Source of the DNA: Lachnospiraceae bacterium KH1T2 | GTDB taxonomy: Bacteria > Bacillota > Clostridia > Lachnospirales > Lachnospiraceae | Assembly (NCBI GenBank): GCA_900114405.1 | Contig: FOSY01000006.1 | Coordinates: 87,738 to 151,737 of the forward strand | Length of the DNA: 64,000 nucleotides | Direction of reading: 5' to 3' | Shown here: positions 8,509 through 16,576 of the stretch, piece after piece | Layout of the letters: every line of letters begins with the position of its first letter | Numbering within the stretch: position 1 is the first letter of the stretch | The notes under the pieces: generated by a model | The model's input: the letters and a program-made list of their open reading frames with translations, nothing else | Told to the model about the DNA's origin: nothing | Database searches by the model: none | Program-made: the position numbers and the translations under genes

Positions 8509-8616
8509 GTATTGCTGTTTTTAATTAGCTGGACTTATACTAACGATGTAAATTCTTTGCTGATGAGAGTTTGCATCGTTAGTGTTTAGTCCAGGTTATT
8601 AAAAACAGTTATACTA
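8507..8616. repeat. Second palindromic element (110 bp), abutting copy 2
   Basis: The ends are TAGTAT and ATACTA. Arms CTGTTTTTAAT.. and ACTAACGATG.. repeat in inverted form on both sides of a short centre near 8552-8568. Its sequence differs from family 1. It shares the TA at 8507-8508 with the neighbouring element. Confidence 0.85.
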
Positions 8617-8731
8617 GCATATCGGATAAAAATTCTTTATATAAAATATTGCTGATGATTGGAAAAATTCACAAAAAAACTAATAAAAATTTAACATATT
8701 TCACGAAATAATAATGTTTTTTCTAAGGTTA

Positions 8732-8760
8732 TTGATTTTTGATTTGTTCAATGTTATATT
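8732..8760 (+). promoter_or_regulatory. Promoter of the maltodextrin importer operon
   Basis: TTGATT, 17-bp spacer, TATATT, followed about 15 bp later by two operator palindromes. This order suits repression by a LacI-family protein. Confidence 0.65.
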
Positions 8761-8774
8761 TTGGTTAGTTTAAC

Positions 8775-8786
8775 GGAAACGTTTCC
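8775..8786. promoter_or_regulatory. LacI-family operator 1
   Basis: GGAAACGTTTCC is a perfect palindrome with the central CG typical of MalR/CcpA-like sites. It lies just downstream of the -10 box, where binding would block transcription. The LacI gene at 13695 is the likely binder; a CcpA-type protein is the alternative. Confidence 0.75.
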
Positions 8787-8792
8787 GGTAAC

Positions 8793-8810
8793 GAAACCGG
8801 GTACGGTTTC
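8793..8810. promoter_or_regulatory. LacI-family operator 2
   Basis: GAAACCG and CGGTTTC form an inverted repeat around GGTA, next to operator 1. The doubled site suggests cooperative binding by a dimeric repressor. Confidence 0.6.
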
Positions 8811-8886
8811 ATAACGAATTAAAGGACTCCTCTTTCTCAGTAAATATCGGGAGTTCCGGCATAATTGTCAGAAAGGACAGGGAGAA

Positions 8887-10239
8887 ATGAAAAAGAAATT
8901 GATCAGTATTCTCATGAGCACAGCGATGATTTCAGCAATTCTTACAGGTTGTGGATCAGGCGCTTCACAAACAGGAACAAGTCCGGCACCGGCTGCAGAT
9001 AATTCAGAGGCAGGAAGTGCTGCAGAGTCAACAGCAGAGGCTGCTAATGGAAAAGTTTATTACCTTAACTTCAAGCCTGAGGCTGATGAAAGCTGGCAGA
9101 AGCTTGCAGCTGAGTATACAAAAGAGACAGGTGTTCCGGTTACAGTAGTTACTGCTGCATCTGGTGAATATGAGACAACACTTCAGTCAGAGATGGCAAA
9201 GAGTGATGCACCTACACTTTTTCAGGTAAATGGACCTGTAGGTCTCAAGAACTGGGCTGATTATTGCTATGATCTTTCTGATTCAGAGATATATAAGAAT
9301 CTTACATCAGAAGATTATGCTCTTAAGAATGAAGATGGCACAGTTGCAGGAGTTGCATACGTTATCGAGTCATATGGAATCATTACAAATAAAGCTCTTC
9401 TTGAAAAAGCAGGCTACACAACAGATGATATCAAGTCATTTGCAGATTTGAAGAAGGTTGCTGAGGATATCACAGCACGTAAGGATGAGCTTGGCTTTGC
9501 AGCATTTGCATCAACAGGAATGGATTCTTCATCAGATTGGAGATTCAAGACACACCTTGCTAACCTTCCTATCTACTTTGAGTATAAGGATGATGGCATA
9601 ACTTCAACAGAAGCTATTAAGGGAACATATCTTGATGATTATAAGAACATCTTTGATCTTTACATCAACAATTCAACATGTGAACCTAAGGAGCTTTCAG
9701 CTAAGACAGCAGATGATGCAAGAAATGAATTCCTTGATGGTAAAGCAGTATTTTATCAGAATGGTTCATGGGAGTACTCAAGTCTTTCAGAAAAGTATTC
9801 AGATGATGAGCTTGCAATGCTTCCAATCTATATTGGAGCTGGCGACGAGGCTAAGCAGGGACTTTGCACAGGTACAGAGAACTATTGGTGTGTAAATGCA
9901 GAGGCTTCAGAAGAGGATATCAATGCAACACTTGCATTCATGAACTGGTGTGTAACATCTGATATTGGAACTAAGTCAATGGCTAATGATATGGGATTCA
10001 CAATTCCATTTAAGACAGCTCAGGAATCACCAAATGTATTTGTTAAGCAGGATCAGGCAAATACAGAAGCTGGTCTCACACCGGTTTCTTGGAACTTTAC
10101 AACAATGCCTTCAGAAGAGTGGAAGAATAATCTTGGCTCAGCACTTACAGCTTATGCAGCAGGTACAGGCAGCTGGGATGATGTAAAGGCAGCATTTGTA
10201 GACAACTGGGCAACAGAGTATAGTCTCGCAAACGAGTAA
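8887..10239 (+). CDS. ABC transporter sugar-binding lipoprotein (MalE-like)
   Basis: Extracellular solute-binding lipoprotein of 450 residues. The signal peptide MKKKLISILMSTAMISA ends in a lipobox with the lipidated Cys at about residue 22 (LTGC). An Ala/Ser/Thr-rich linker follows, then a family-1 solute-binding fold from about residue 55. Two permease genes and malQ follow directly, so maltose or maltodextrin is the likely ligand; that is inference. Codons are heavily biased to a few forms (ACA, GCA, AAG), as expected of a highly expressed gene. A terminator-like hairpin after the gene would favour excess binding protein over permease. Confidence 0.92.
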   Translation: MKKKLISILMSTAMISAILTGCGSGASQTGTSPAPAADNSEAGSAAESTAEAANGKVYYLNFKPEADESWQKLAAEYTKETGVPVTVVTAASGEYETTLQSEMAKSDAPTLFQVNGPVGLKNWADYCYDLSDSEIYKNLTSEDYALKNEDGTVAGVAYVIESYGIITNKALLEKAGYTTDDIKSFADLKKVAEDITARKDELGFAAFASTGMDSSSDWRFKTHLANLPIYFEYKDDGITSTEAIKGTYLDDYKNIFDLYINNSTCEPKELSAKTADDARNEFLDGKAVFYQNGSWEYSSLSEKYSDDELAMLPIYIGAGDEAKQGLCTGTENYWCVNAEASEEDINATLAFMNWCVTSDIGTKSMANDMGFTIPFKTAQESPNVFVKQDQANTEAGLTPVSWNFTTMPSEEWKNNLGSALTAYAAGTGSWDDVKAAFVDNWATEYSLANE

Positions 10240-10260
10240 ATATTATCAGGTATTCAATGA

Positions 10261-10287
10261 GGGACAGACATGTTCTGTCCCTTTTTT
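10261..10287 (+). terminator. Intra-operon attenuating terminator
   Basis: GGGACAGA and TCTGTCCC form an 8-bp stem followed by TTTTTT, between the binding-protein and first permease genes. It would allow partial readthrough. Confidence 0.8.
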
Positions 10288-10308
10288 AGAAAAGAAAGGC
10301 TTTGGAAG

Positions 10309-11160
10309 ATGGAAAAATCTGTTAGAAAGTACTGGCCCGTTTTTGTACTGCCAACATTGATCGCATTTACAATTGGTTTTTTATGGCCGTTTGTATGGGG
10401 AATTTATCTTTCATTTTGTAAATTTCAGACGGTTAATAAAGTTAAATTTATAGGAATTTCAAATTATTTAAGAGTTTTTTCAGATAATACATTTATTCAT
10501 GCTTTTGGGTTCACCGCACTCTTTACGGTGGTTTCTACATTGACGATAAATATATTGGCATTCCTTGTTGCCATGCTTTTGACTCGTAGGATCAAAGGAA
10601 CGAATATTTTCCGTACGGTATTTTTTATGCCAAATCTTATTGGTGGTATCGTACTTGGTTATATCTGGCAGATTTTGCTGGACTGTCTGCTGTCTATGTG
10701 GGGTAAGCCACTTCTTGCGCTTGACGCAAAGGCCGGCTTCATGGGATTACTCATACTTATGTGTTGGCAGCAGGTCGGATACATGATGATCATTTATATA
10801 GCCGGACTTCAGAACGTATCTCCTGATCTGATAGAGGCGGCTGAGATCGATGGCGCTACACCACTTCAGATACTTACAAAGGTAAAGATACCTATGGTCA
10901 TGCCAAGCATCACTATCTGTACTTTCCTTACATTGACTAATTCATTTAAGCTCTTTGACCAGAACCTTTCTCTTACAGGAGGTGAACCTGCCAAGGCTTC
11001 ACAGATGCTGGCGCTCAATATTTATGAGACATACTATGGAAGAAGCGGTGCTCAATGGAAGGGTATAGGACAGGCAAAGGCTGTTGTATTTTTCCTGCTG
11101 GTTATAGTGATTTCGTTGATCCAGCTTCGTGCAACACGTTCTAAGGAGGTACAGGCATGA
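10309..11160 (+). CDS. ABC sugar permease, MalF-like
   Basis: Inner-membrane permease of 283 residues from the chosen start. It has six predicted hydrophobic segments, starting at about residues 10-30. The EAA loop that docks the ATPase is EAAEIDGATPLQILTKVKIP. An in-frame ATG at 10270 lies within the terminator hairpin; the ATG at 10309 follows an AAGAAAGG site and is preferred. It overlaps the next permease gene by 4 bases. No ATPase gene is present, so a shared MsmK-type ATPase elsewhere probably powers it. Confidence 0.9.
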   Translation: MEKSVRKYWPVFVLPTLIAFTIGFLWPFVWGIYLSFCKFQTVNKVKFIGISNYLRVFSDNTFIHAFGFTALFTVVSTLTINILAFLVAMLLTRRIKGTNIFRTVFFMPNLIGGIVLGYIWQILLDCLLSMWGKPLLALDAKAGFMGLLILMCWQQVGYMMIIYIAGLQNVSPDLIEAAEIDGATPLQILTKVKIPMVMPSITICTFLTLTNSFKLFDQNLSLTGGEPAKASQMLALNIYETYYGRSGAQWKGIGQAKAVVFFLLVIVISLIQLRATRSKEVQA

Positions 11161-12074
11161 CAGTAAAAAATGTAGGAGAAAATGTTAATGGTATAAAGAC
11201 TTCATTATCTCCTGAGCAGAAGGCGTTAAGTAAAAGTAAGCATACTGCAATGGTAAATAATATTATTACTGTTGTGCTTGGAGTGGTTGCGCTGTTTTAC
11301 GTTTATCCGATCTTTATGATCGTGATCAACTCTCTTAAGCAGGAGAGTGCAATTTCAACTAATACAGCGTTTGATCTGCCAACTTCAGCAACATTTGCTG
11401 GTATGGCAAATTATATTCATGGCGTTACGCAGATGGATTTCTTAAGTTCTTTTGGATACAGCCTGTTTATAACCGTTTCATCTGTTATCCTTATAATCCT
11501 CTGCTGCTCAATGTGTGCATGGTATATTTCAAGAGTTGACTCAGTGCTTTCAAAGGTAATGTATTATCTTTGCATCTTTTCAATGGTAGTACCATTCCAG
11601 ATGGTAATGTTTACACTTGCAAAGACTGCTGATACATTGAAACTCAATAACCCGTTTAATATCTGCATTATTTATCTTGGATTTGGAGCAGGTCTTGCGG
11701 TATTCATGTTTACAGGATTTATGAAATCCATGCCGATCGAGATCGAAGAGGCAGCAATGATCGATGGATACAGCCCGCTTCAGATGTTCTTTAAGGTTGT
11801 ATTGCCGATAACCAAGCCAACTACAATATCAACAGCAATTTTGGAAACCATGTGGGTATGGAACGATTACCTTCTTCCTACACTTGTGCTTGATATAAAG
11901 AAGTATCGTACTATTCCTATGGATATCCAGTATTTCAGAGGAAGCTATGGAAGCGTTCAGATGGCTCCGATGATGGCGTGCATCGTTATTACGATCATAC
12001 CTGTGATACTTCTCTATCTTTTCTGCCAGAAGTATATTATTGAAGGCGTTGTTGCCGGAGCAGTAAAGGGGTAA
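11157..12074 (+). CDS. ABC sugar permease, MalG-like
   Basis: Second transmembrane subunit, 305 residues. A hydrophilic N-terminal tail of about 40 residues precedes six hydrophobic segments. The EAA loop is EEAAMIDGYSPLQMFFKVVLP. The start codon overlaps the upstream stop (ATGA) and has an AAGGAGG site. It forms a heterodimer with the preceding subunit. The malQ gene follows after 3 bases, so the whole set is one transcription unit for uptake and processing of glucans. Confidence 0.92.
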   Translation: MTVKNVGENVNGIKTSLSPEQKALSKSKHTAMVNNIITVVLGVVALFYVYPIFMIVINSLKQESAISTNTAFDLPTSATFAGMANYIHGVTQMDFLSSFGYSLFITVSSVILIILCCSMCAWYISRVDSVLSKVMYYLCIFSMVVPFQMVMFTLAKTADTLKLNNPFNICIIYLGFGAGLAVFMFTGFMKSMPIEIEEAAMIDGYSPLQMFFKVVLPITKPTTISTAILETMWVWNDYLLPTLVLDIKKYRTIPMDIQYFRGSYGSVQMAPMMACIVITIIPVILLYLFCQKYIIEGVVAGAVKG

Positions 12075-12077
12075 GCA

Positions 12078-13580
12078 ATGGAAGAGAAAAAGAGAAAATG
12101 CGGAATATTGATGCCGGTTACGGCAATTCCGTCAGAATATGGAATTGGTTGTTTCTCAAAAGAAGCATATGAATTTGTGGATGATCTCGCAGCTGCAGGG
12201 CAGTCCTGCTGGCAGATACTTCCATTAGGACCGACAAGCTATGGAGACAGTCCTTATCAGTCATTCTCTACTTTTGCAGGGAATCCGTATTTCATCGATC
12301 CGCAGACACTTATAAAAAAGGGATGGATCACAAAAGATGAATGCGATAAATATGATTTTGGAAAAAATAAAGTAAAGATCGATTACGGGAAAATCTGGGA
12401 ATCGCGCTTTATTTTGTTGAAAAGTGCCTTCAAACACAGTAAAATAGATGGCAATGCTGACTTTGCACAGTTCGTAGAGTCAAATAAAGAATGGCTTGAA
12501 GATTATGCCTTGTATATGGCAGTGAAAGCGTCTTATGATAATAGATCATGGGCTGAGTGGGACGATGATATAAGACTTAGGAAAGCTGAAGCAATCAAGG
12601 AAGCAAAGGAAAAGTTTGCTGAAGACATTCTTTTTTATGAATTCCTTCAGTTTGAGTTTGACGAAGAATGGAAAGCTCTTAAAAAATATGCAAACGATAA
12701 AGGCATAGAGATAATTGGCGATATTCCAATCTATGTTGCATTTGACTCAGCTGATGCATGGGCAAATCCTGAGCTTTTCCAGTTTGATGAGGAGCTTAAG
12801 CCAAAGGCTGTTGCCGGCTGTCCGCCTGATGCATTTTCTGCTACAGGACAGCTTTGGGGCAATCCGCTTTATGACTGGGATTACCATAAAAAGACAGGTT
12901 TTGAATGGTGGATGAAGAGACTTTCAAAGTGTTTTGAATTGTATGATATAGTACGAATCGATCATTTCAGAGGCTTTGATGAGTATTACTCAATACCTTA
13001 TGGTGCAAAAAATGCAGTTAAGGGAAAGTGGAGAAAAGGACCGGGCTATGCTCTTTTTGCTGAAATGAAGAAAAAGCTTGGAGACCGTCCTGTTATCGCA
13101 GAAGATCTGGGATTCCTTACACCATCAGTATTGAAGCTGGTTAAGAGAACGGGCTATCCCGGAATGAAGATACTTCAATTTGCATTCGATTCAAGAGATG
13201 ATTCTGACTATCAGCCGCATAATTATAAAAATAATTGTGTAGTTTATACAGGAACTCATGATAATGAAACAACTCGCGGATGGTTCAATTCTATAAATAA
13301 GAAGGATCGCGAGTATGCGGTTAAATATCTTCATCTTGAAGGTGTACCTGAAGATAAGATCGCGTGGGAATTCATTCGTGCAGCCTATATGAGTGTAGCT
13401 GATCTTTGTGTGATTCCTATGCAGGATTTCTTAAATCTCGGAAGCGAAGCCAGAATAAATGAGCCGTCTACATTAGGCAAGAATTGGCAGTGGCGTATGA
13501 AGAAAAATGCTTTTAGTAAAAAGCTTCAGAAAAATATAGCTGATCTTGCTAAATTATATGCTCGTGAAAGACAAGATTAA
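12078..13580 (+). CDS. malQ: 4-alpha-glucanotransferase (amylomaltase)
   Basis: GH77 enzyme of 500 residues that transfers alpha-1,4-glucan segments between maltodextrins, releasing glucose in the cytoplasm. Conserved regions are the substrate-binding DSPYQSFSTFAGNPYFIDP near the N-terminus, the nucleophile Asp in VRIDHFRGF, the acid/base Glu in VIAEDLGF and the stabilising Asp in GTHDNETTRGW. Length is normal for bacterial type. It is the last gene of the importer operon, which fixes the pathway as maltodextrin use. Its stop codon is immediately followed by remnants of palindromic elements rather than a clear terminator. Confidence 0.96.
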   Translation: MEEKKRKCGILMPVTAIPSEYGIGCFSKEAYEFVDDLAAAGQSCWQILPLGPTSYGDSPYQSFSTFAGNPYFIDPQTLIKKGWITKDECDKYDFGKNKVKIDYGKIWESRFILLKSAFKHSKIDGNADFAQFVESNKEWLEDYALYMAVKASYDNRSWAEWDDDIRLRKAEAIKEAKEKFAEDILFYEFLQFEFDEEWKALKKYANDKGIEIIGDIPIYVAFDSADAWANPELFQFDEELKPKAVAGCPPDAFSATGQLWGNPLYDWDYHKKTGFEWWMKRLSKCFELYDIVRIDHFRGFDEYYSIPYGAKNAVKGKWRKGPGYALFAEMKKKLGDRPVIAEDLGFLTPSVLKLVKRTGYPGMKILQFAFDSRDDSDYQPHNYKNNCVVYTGTHDNETTRGWFNSINKKDREYAVKYLHLEGVPEDKIAWEFIRAAYMSVADLCVIPMQDFLNLGSEARINEPSTLGKNWQWRMKKNAFSKKLQKNIADLAKLYARERQD

Positions 13581-13678
13581 TATAACTGTTTTTAACATAT
13601 GACCTATTTCTAAGTCGCCAGCATAGGGCTTATTCGAGCTATGACATAAGGTTGGATGCGAGTGAGCCAAAACACTAG
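13581..13678 (+). repeat. Palindromic element family 1, copy 3, joined to a fragment of the second element
   Basis: Bases 13581-13595 (TATAACTGTTTTTAA) match the end of the 8507-8616 element exactly. They run into a degraded family 1 copy with the core GCC-AGCATAG-GGC and a good right arm ending in CACTA. The left family 1 arm is largely lost. Confidence 0.7.
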
Positions 13679-13694
13679 AAGGAGAGAGAAGTAA

Positions 13695-14738
13695 ATGGGT
13701 TCTGTTAACATTAAGGATATTGCAAGGATGTGCGGCGTCGGTGTTAGTACTGTTTCACGGGCGCTAAATAATCATCCTGATATAAATCCTGCTACGCGGG
13801 AGAAGATCATGCAGTGTATCCGGGAGAATAATTATATACCAAATAACAGTGCCCGCAATTTAAAACGACAGGAAGCTAAAGTTATCGCCATTTTGGTTAA
13901 GGGACTCTCGAATATGTTCCTGATAGGAATGACAAAGATACTTGAAGCTGAGATCGAGAAAAGAGGGTATTCGGTTGCTCTTGAGAGAATCAAGTTTGAA
14001 GAAGATGAAGTTGATGTGGCATTGGAATTGGTTAAGGAGAAAAGGCTTAAGGGCATAATTTTCCTTGGCGGTGACTTTGAGCACAGAGTAGACAAGCTCA
14101 AGGAACTCGATGTTCCATTCATCCTTTCGACAGCAGGCTCTGAGCCGGATATGCAGGATTCTGACAGCTACTCTTCTGTTTCTGTAGATGATATCAGAGA
14201 GAGCTACCGTATGACAGACTATCTGATAAAGCTTGGACACAGGAGAATTGCGATACTTTCTGCTAATGCAGACGATGAAAGTGTCGGATATCTGCGTATA
14301 GAAGGCTATAAAAAGGCACTTGCCGACAATGGTATAGAATTTGATAAAGACCTCGTCATATATATGAGGAAGGATATTGAAGACTATTCGATGGAAAACG
14401 GCTATGTCGTGACTAAAGAGTTTTTGAAGAAAAAAATTCCATGTACAGCACTTTTTGCCATATCAGATACTCTTGCCATAGGGGCATGCAGGGCGCTTCA
14501 CGATGAAGGACTCAGGATACCTGAGGATATCTCGGTAGCAGGTTTTGATGGTGTGGACGCTGGTATATACAGCTACCCTTCGATAACTACTATTGCGCAG
14601 CCGGGTGAGGATATGGCAAAGGAGACAGCAAAGATCCTTTTTGATATAATCAAGGGTAAGGGTAAGCATAAGCACAAAATTTTTGATGCAGAGCTTGTGG
14701 AAAGAGAATCGACAGCGTGCCTGACACCTGATGAATAA
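13695..14738 (+). CDS. LacI-family transcriptional regulator (MalR-like)
   Basis: Repressor of 347 residues. The N-terminal LacI helix-turn-helix is NIKDIARMCGVGVSTVSRALNNHPDI, with a hinge region ending near residue 60. A periplasmic-binding-like effector domain follows (KLGHRRIAILSA, then SVAGFDGVDAG). Its place directly after malQ and the paired operators before the importer genes make it the likely controller of maltodextrin uptake. Its own upstream region contains the element remnant and an AGGAGAGAG ribosome site, with no clear operator, so autoregulation is not evident. Confidence 0.9.
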   Translation: MGSVNIKDIARMCGVGVSTVSRALNNHPDINPATREKIMQCIRENNYIPNNSARNLKRQEAKVIAILVKGLSNMFLIGMTKILEAEIEKRGYSVALERIKFEEDEVDVALELVKEKRLKGIIFLGGDFEHRVDKLKELDVPFILSTAGSEPDMQDSDSYSSVSVDDIRESYRMTDYLIKLGHRRIAILSANADDESVGYLRIEGYKKALADNGIEFDKDLVIYMRKDIEDYSMENGYVVTKEFLKKKIPCTALFAISDTLAIGACRALHDEGLRIPEDISVAGFDGVDAGIYSYPSITTIAQPGEDMAKETAKILFDIIKGKGKHKHKIFDAELVERESTACLTPDE

Positions 14739-14752
14739 AAGGAGAGTTGCTG

Positions 14753-15223
14753 ATGGAAAACAGAGAGATAGAGCGGAAATGGCTTCTTAAGAAAATTCCT
14801 GACAAACTAGAGCAGTATGAGTGTCTCGAAATCGAGCAGGCATACCTTTCTTCTTCACCAACTGTTCGTGTAAGGAAAGAAAATGATGAGTATTATCTGA
14901 CTTACAAAGGTTCTAAAAGGTGGGAAGGGAATAATGAAATATCTCATACGGAGTACAACCTTCCGCTTGATAAAGAATCCTATGAGCACTTGAAAGAAAA
15001 GAGAGACGGAAATCTTATTTCAAAGAAGAGATATGTGATACCGATTGAAAATGGTCTTAAGATCGAGCTTGATATATTTGATCCGCCAATAGCACCGCTC
15101 GTGGTAGCTGAAGTTGAGTTTGAAAGTGAAGAAGAGGCAAGAGCTTTCAAAGCTCCGGACTGGTTTGGTGAGGATGTATCTTCAGAATATAAGTATAAAA
15201 ATTCATATCTTGCTACACATTAA
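14753..15223 (+). CDS. CYTH-domain protein (inorganic triphosphatase-like)
   Basis: Cytoplasmic protein of 156 residues with the CYTH signature ExExK at E5-I-E-R-K9. It has further alternating charged beta strands (TVRVRKENDEYYLTYKG, KIELDIF, VAEVEFESEEEA). These build the triphosphate tunnel of adenylate-cyclase CyaB and thiamine-triphosphatase relatives. Single-domain bacterial members usually hydrolyse inorganic triphosphate. A TTG at 14747 is in frame, but the GGAGAG at 14741 places the ATG at 14753 at a normal distance. It follows the LacI gene closely and may be co-transcribed. Physiological role unknown. Confidence 0.85.
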   Translation: MENREIERKWLLKKIPDKLEQYECLEIEQAYLSSSPTVRVRKENDEYYLTYKGSKRWEGNNEISHTEYNLPLDKESYEHLKEKRDGNLISKKRYVIPIENGLKIELDIFDPPIAPLVVAEVEFESEEEARAFKAPDWFGEDVSSEYKYKNSYLATH

Positions 15224-15252
15224 AAAACTGCCGCTTGCACGGCAGTTTTTTT
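15222..15252. terminator. Bidirectional terminator
   Basis: AAAAAACTGCCG pairs with CGGCAGTTTTTT. It separates the CYTH gene and the convergent DJ-1 gene. Confidence 0.92.
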
Positions 15253-15796
15253 AATACTGTATCTGATCTAAAATCTCTTTTGCTTTCTCTGAACCTAAAA
15301 GCTGCTCGATTATGGCAGCTGCAAATTCTATAGAACCGCCCATTCCTCTTGATGTGACAAAACGGCCGTCTTTAACTGCTTTTTCGTTCACATACTCAGC
15401 GCCGGTGAGAAATTGTTCATTTCCGGGATAGCATGTTGCCTTCTTTCCGTTTAGAAGACCGAGTTTTCCAATAACTCTTGGAGCTGCACATATGGCTGAT
15501 ATAAATTTGCCCTCAGAATCAGCTTTTTTCAAGAGTTCATTCAGTTTTTCACAGCTTTCAAGATTCTGAGTTCCGAGGCCGCCGCCAGGGAGAACCAGCA
15601 TGTCCATTTGAGAGAAATCTACGTCTTCAAAAATTTTATCTGCCTTGAGAGGGATGTTGTGAGAACCCATTATATCGGTGTTATCTTTAATAGAAACCGT
15701 TGTAACATCTATACCTGCTCTGCGGCACATATCAACAGTTGTAAGTCCCTCGATCTCTTCAAATCCATCTGCGAGAAATACGGCAATTTTTTTCAT
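15251..15796 (-). CDS. DJ-1/PfpI-family protein
   Basis: Cytoplasmic protein of 181 residues of the DJ-1/ThiJ/PfpI superfamily. The nucleophile-elbow cysteine is C103 in SAICAAPRV. The partner acidic residue is E16 in GFEEIEG, the arrangement found in DJ-1 and YajL. Family members act in protein or metabolite repair and oxidative-stress response. The exact activity is not settled even for close families. It overlaps the preceding kinase-like gene by 4 bases on the minus strand, so the two are translationally coupled. Confidence 0.9.
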   Translation of the reverse strand: MKKIAVFLADGFEEIEGLTTVDMCRRAGIDVTTVSIKDNTDIMGSHNIPLKADKIFEDVDFSQMDMLVLPGGGLGTQNLESCEKLNELLKKADSEGKFISAICAAPRVIGKLGLLNGKKATCYPGNEQFLTGAEYVNEKAVKDGRFVTSRGMGGSIEFAAAIIEQLLGSEKAKEILDQIQY

Positions 15797-16401
15797 TTAG
15801 TGTTCAAGACCTCCTGTCTGCATTTTATATAATCTGTAAGGATTTTAATGGTATTCTCGATTCCAAGTCTGGAACTGTTTATGCACATGTCATAAAATCT
15901 GGAATCGCCCCATTTACCTTTGCAAAAATAGTTGTGATAGGATTTTCTGTTATAGTCCATTTTTTTCATTGTGGAAAGAGCTGTAGCAGCATCCTGATCG
16001 TACACTTCCATGACACGTTTTAACTTTGTTTCCTGATCCCCTGTGATAAATATAGAAATAAGCCCTTCATATGATGCGAGTTTGTCCTCTGCGCATCGTC
16101 CGACTATTACGAAAGATTCTCCATCAGAAGCCATTTTACGGAGCTGATCGAATTGGAGATGAGCTGTATTTTCGTGTGGTGAACTTGAAAAACCGCGAAC
16201 AGTACGTGTGAAGAATGAAGCCTTTGGATGTTCATCATATTTCTTAAGGTCTTCAACATAGACACCTTTATTCTTTGCAATCTCCTCCAAAAGATTGTTG
16301 TCATAGAAAGGGAGTGAAAAATTTTTAGCAAGTGCTTCGCCAATTACATGACCGCCGCTTCCAAATTCACGTCCAATTGAGATTATTAATTGTCTTTCCA
16401 T
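15793..16401 (-). CDS. Cytidylate-kinase-like family protein
   Basis: P-loop protein of 202 residues. The Walker A-type loop GREFGSGGHVIGEALA occupies residues about 10-25, followed by a lid/base region (VIVGRCAEDKL) and FITGDQETKLKRVMEVY. This is the paralogous family common in Clostridia, distinct from the true Cmk. It has a C-terminal Cys-containing segment (YFCKGKWGDSRFYDMCINSSRLG) typical of the group. Its nucleotide substrate is unproven. It is the first gene of a two-gene unit with the DJ-1 protein, starting after an AGGGGAGGG site. Confidence 0.82.
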   Translation of the reverse strand: MERQLIISIGREFGSGGHVIGEALAKNFSLPFYDNNLLEEIAKNKGVYVEDLKKYDEHPKASFFTRTVRGFSSSPHENTAHLQFDQLRKMASDGESFVIVGRCAEDKLASYEGLISIFITGDQETKLKRVMEVYDQDAATALSTMKKMDYNRKSYHNYFCKGKWGDSRFYDMCINSSRLGIENTIKILTDYIKCRQEVLNTK

Positions 16402-16474
16402 ATCTAGTACCCTCCCCTGAATTGTATTTACATTTATTATAACATAATACAGAGGAGGATAGTATAGCGCTTTT

Positions 16475-16527
16475 TAACTCAGTCGCAGAAATTTTCCATG
16501 TCTAAGCGTTAGCGCAGGTGGGAGAGA
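16475..16527 (+). repeat. CTCAGTCG hairpin repeat, copy B (diverged)
   Basis: It shares TAACTCAGTCG, AGAAAT, a TAA-CGTTAG loop region and AGGTGGG with the copy at 40362-40412. It sits between the permease terminator and the start of the kinase-like gene. The stem here is weakened by substitutions. Confidence 0.65.
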
Positions 16528-16535
16528 TACTGTAT

Positions 16536-16570
16536 AAAAAAGGGGTTGTGAAAAATTAATTTCACAACCC
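16536..16570 (-). terminator. Terminator of the ArsB/NhaD permease gene
   Basis: On the minus strand GGGTTGTGAAA pairs with TTTCACAACCC and is followed by TTTTTT. Confidence 0.9.
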
Positions 16571-16576
16571 TATACA

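Larger units (their letters stand above)
8388..8641. repeat. 12-bp direct repeats flanking a composite palindromic insertion
   Basis: AAATTCTTTATA occurs at 8388-8399 and again at 8630-8641, on either side of the two palindromic elements at 8401-8616. It may be a target duplication or chance in AT-rich DNA. It lies inside the 570-base gap between the Crp/Fnr gene and the ABC importer. The rest of that gap holds the importer promoter and operators. Confidence 0.4.
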
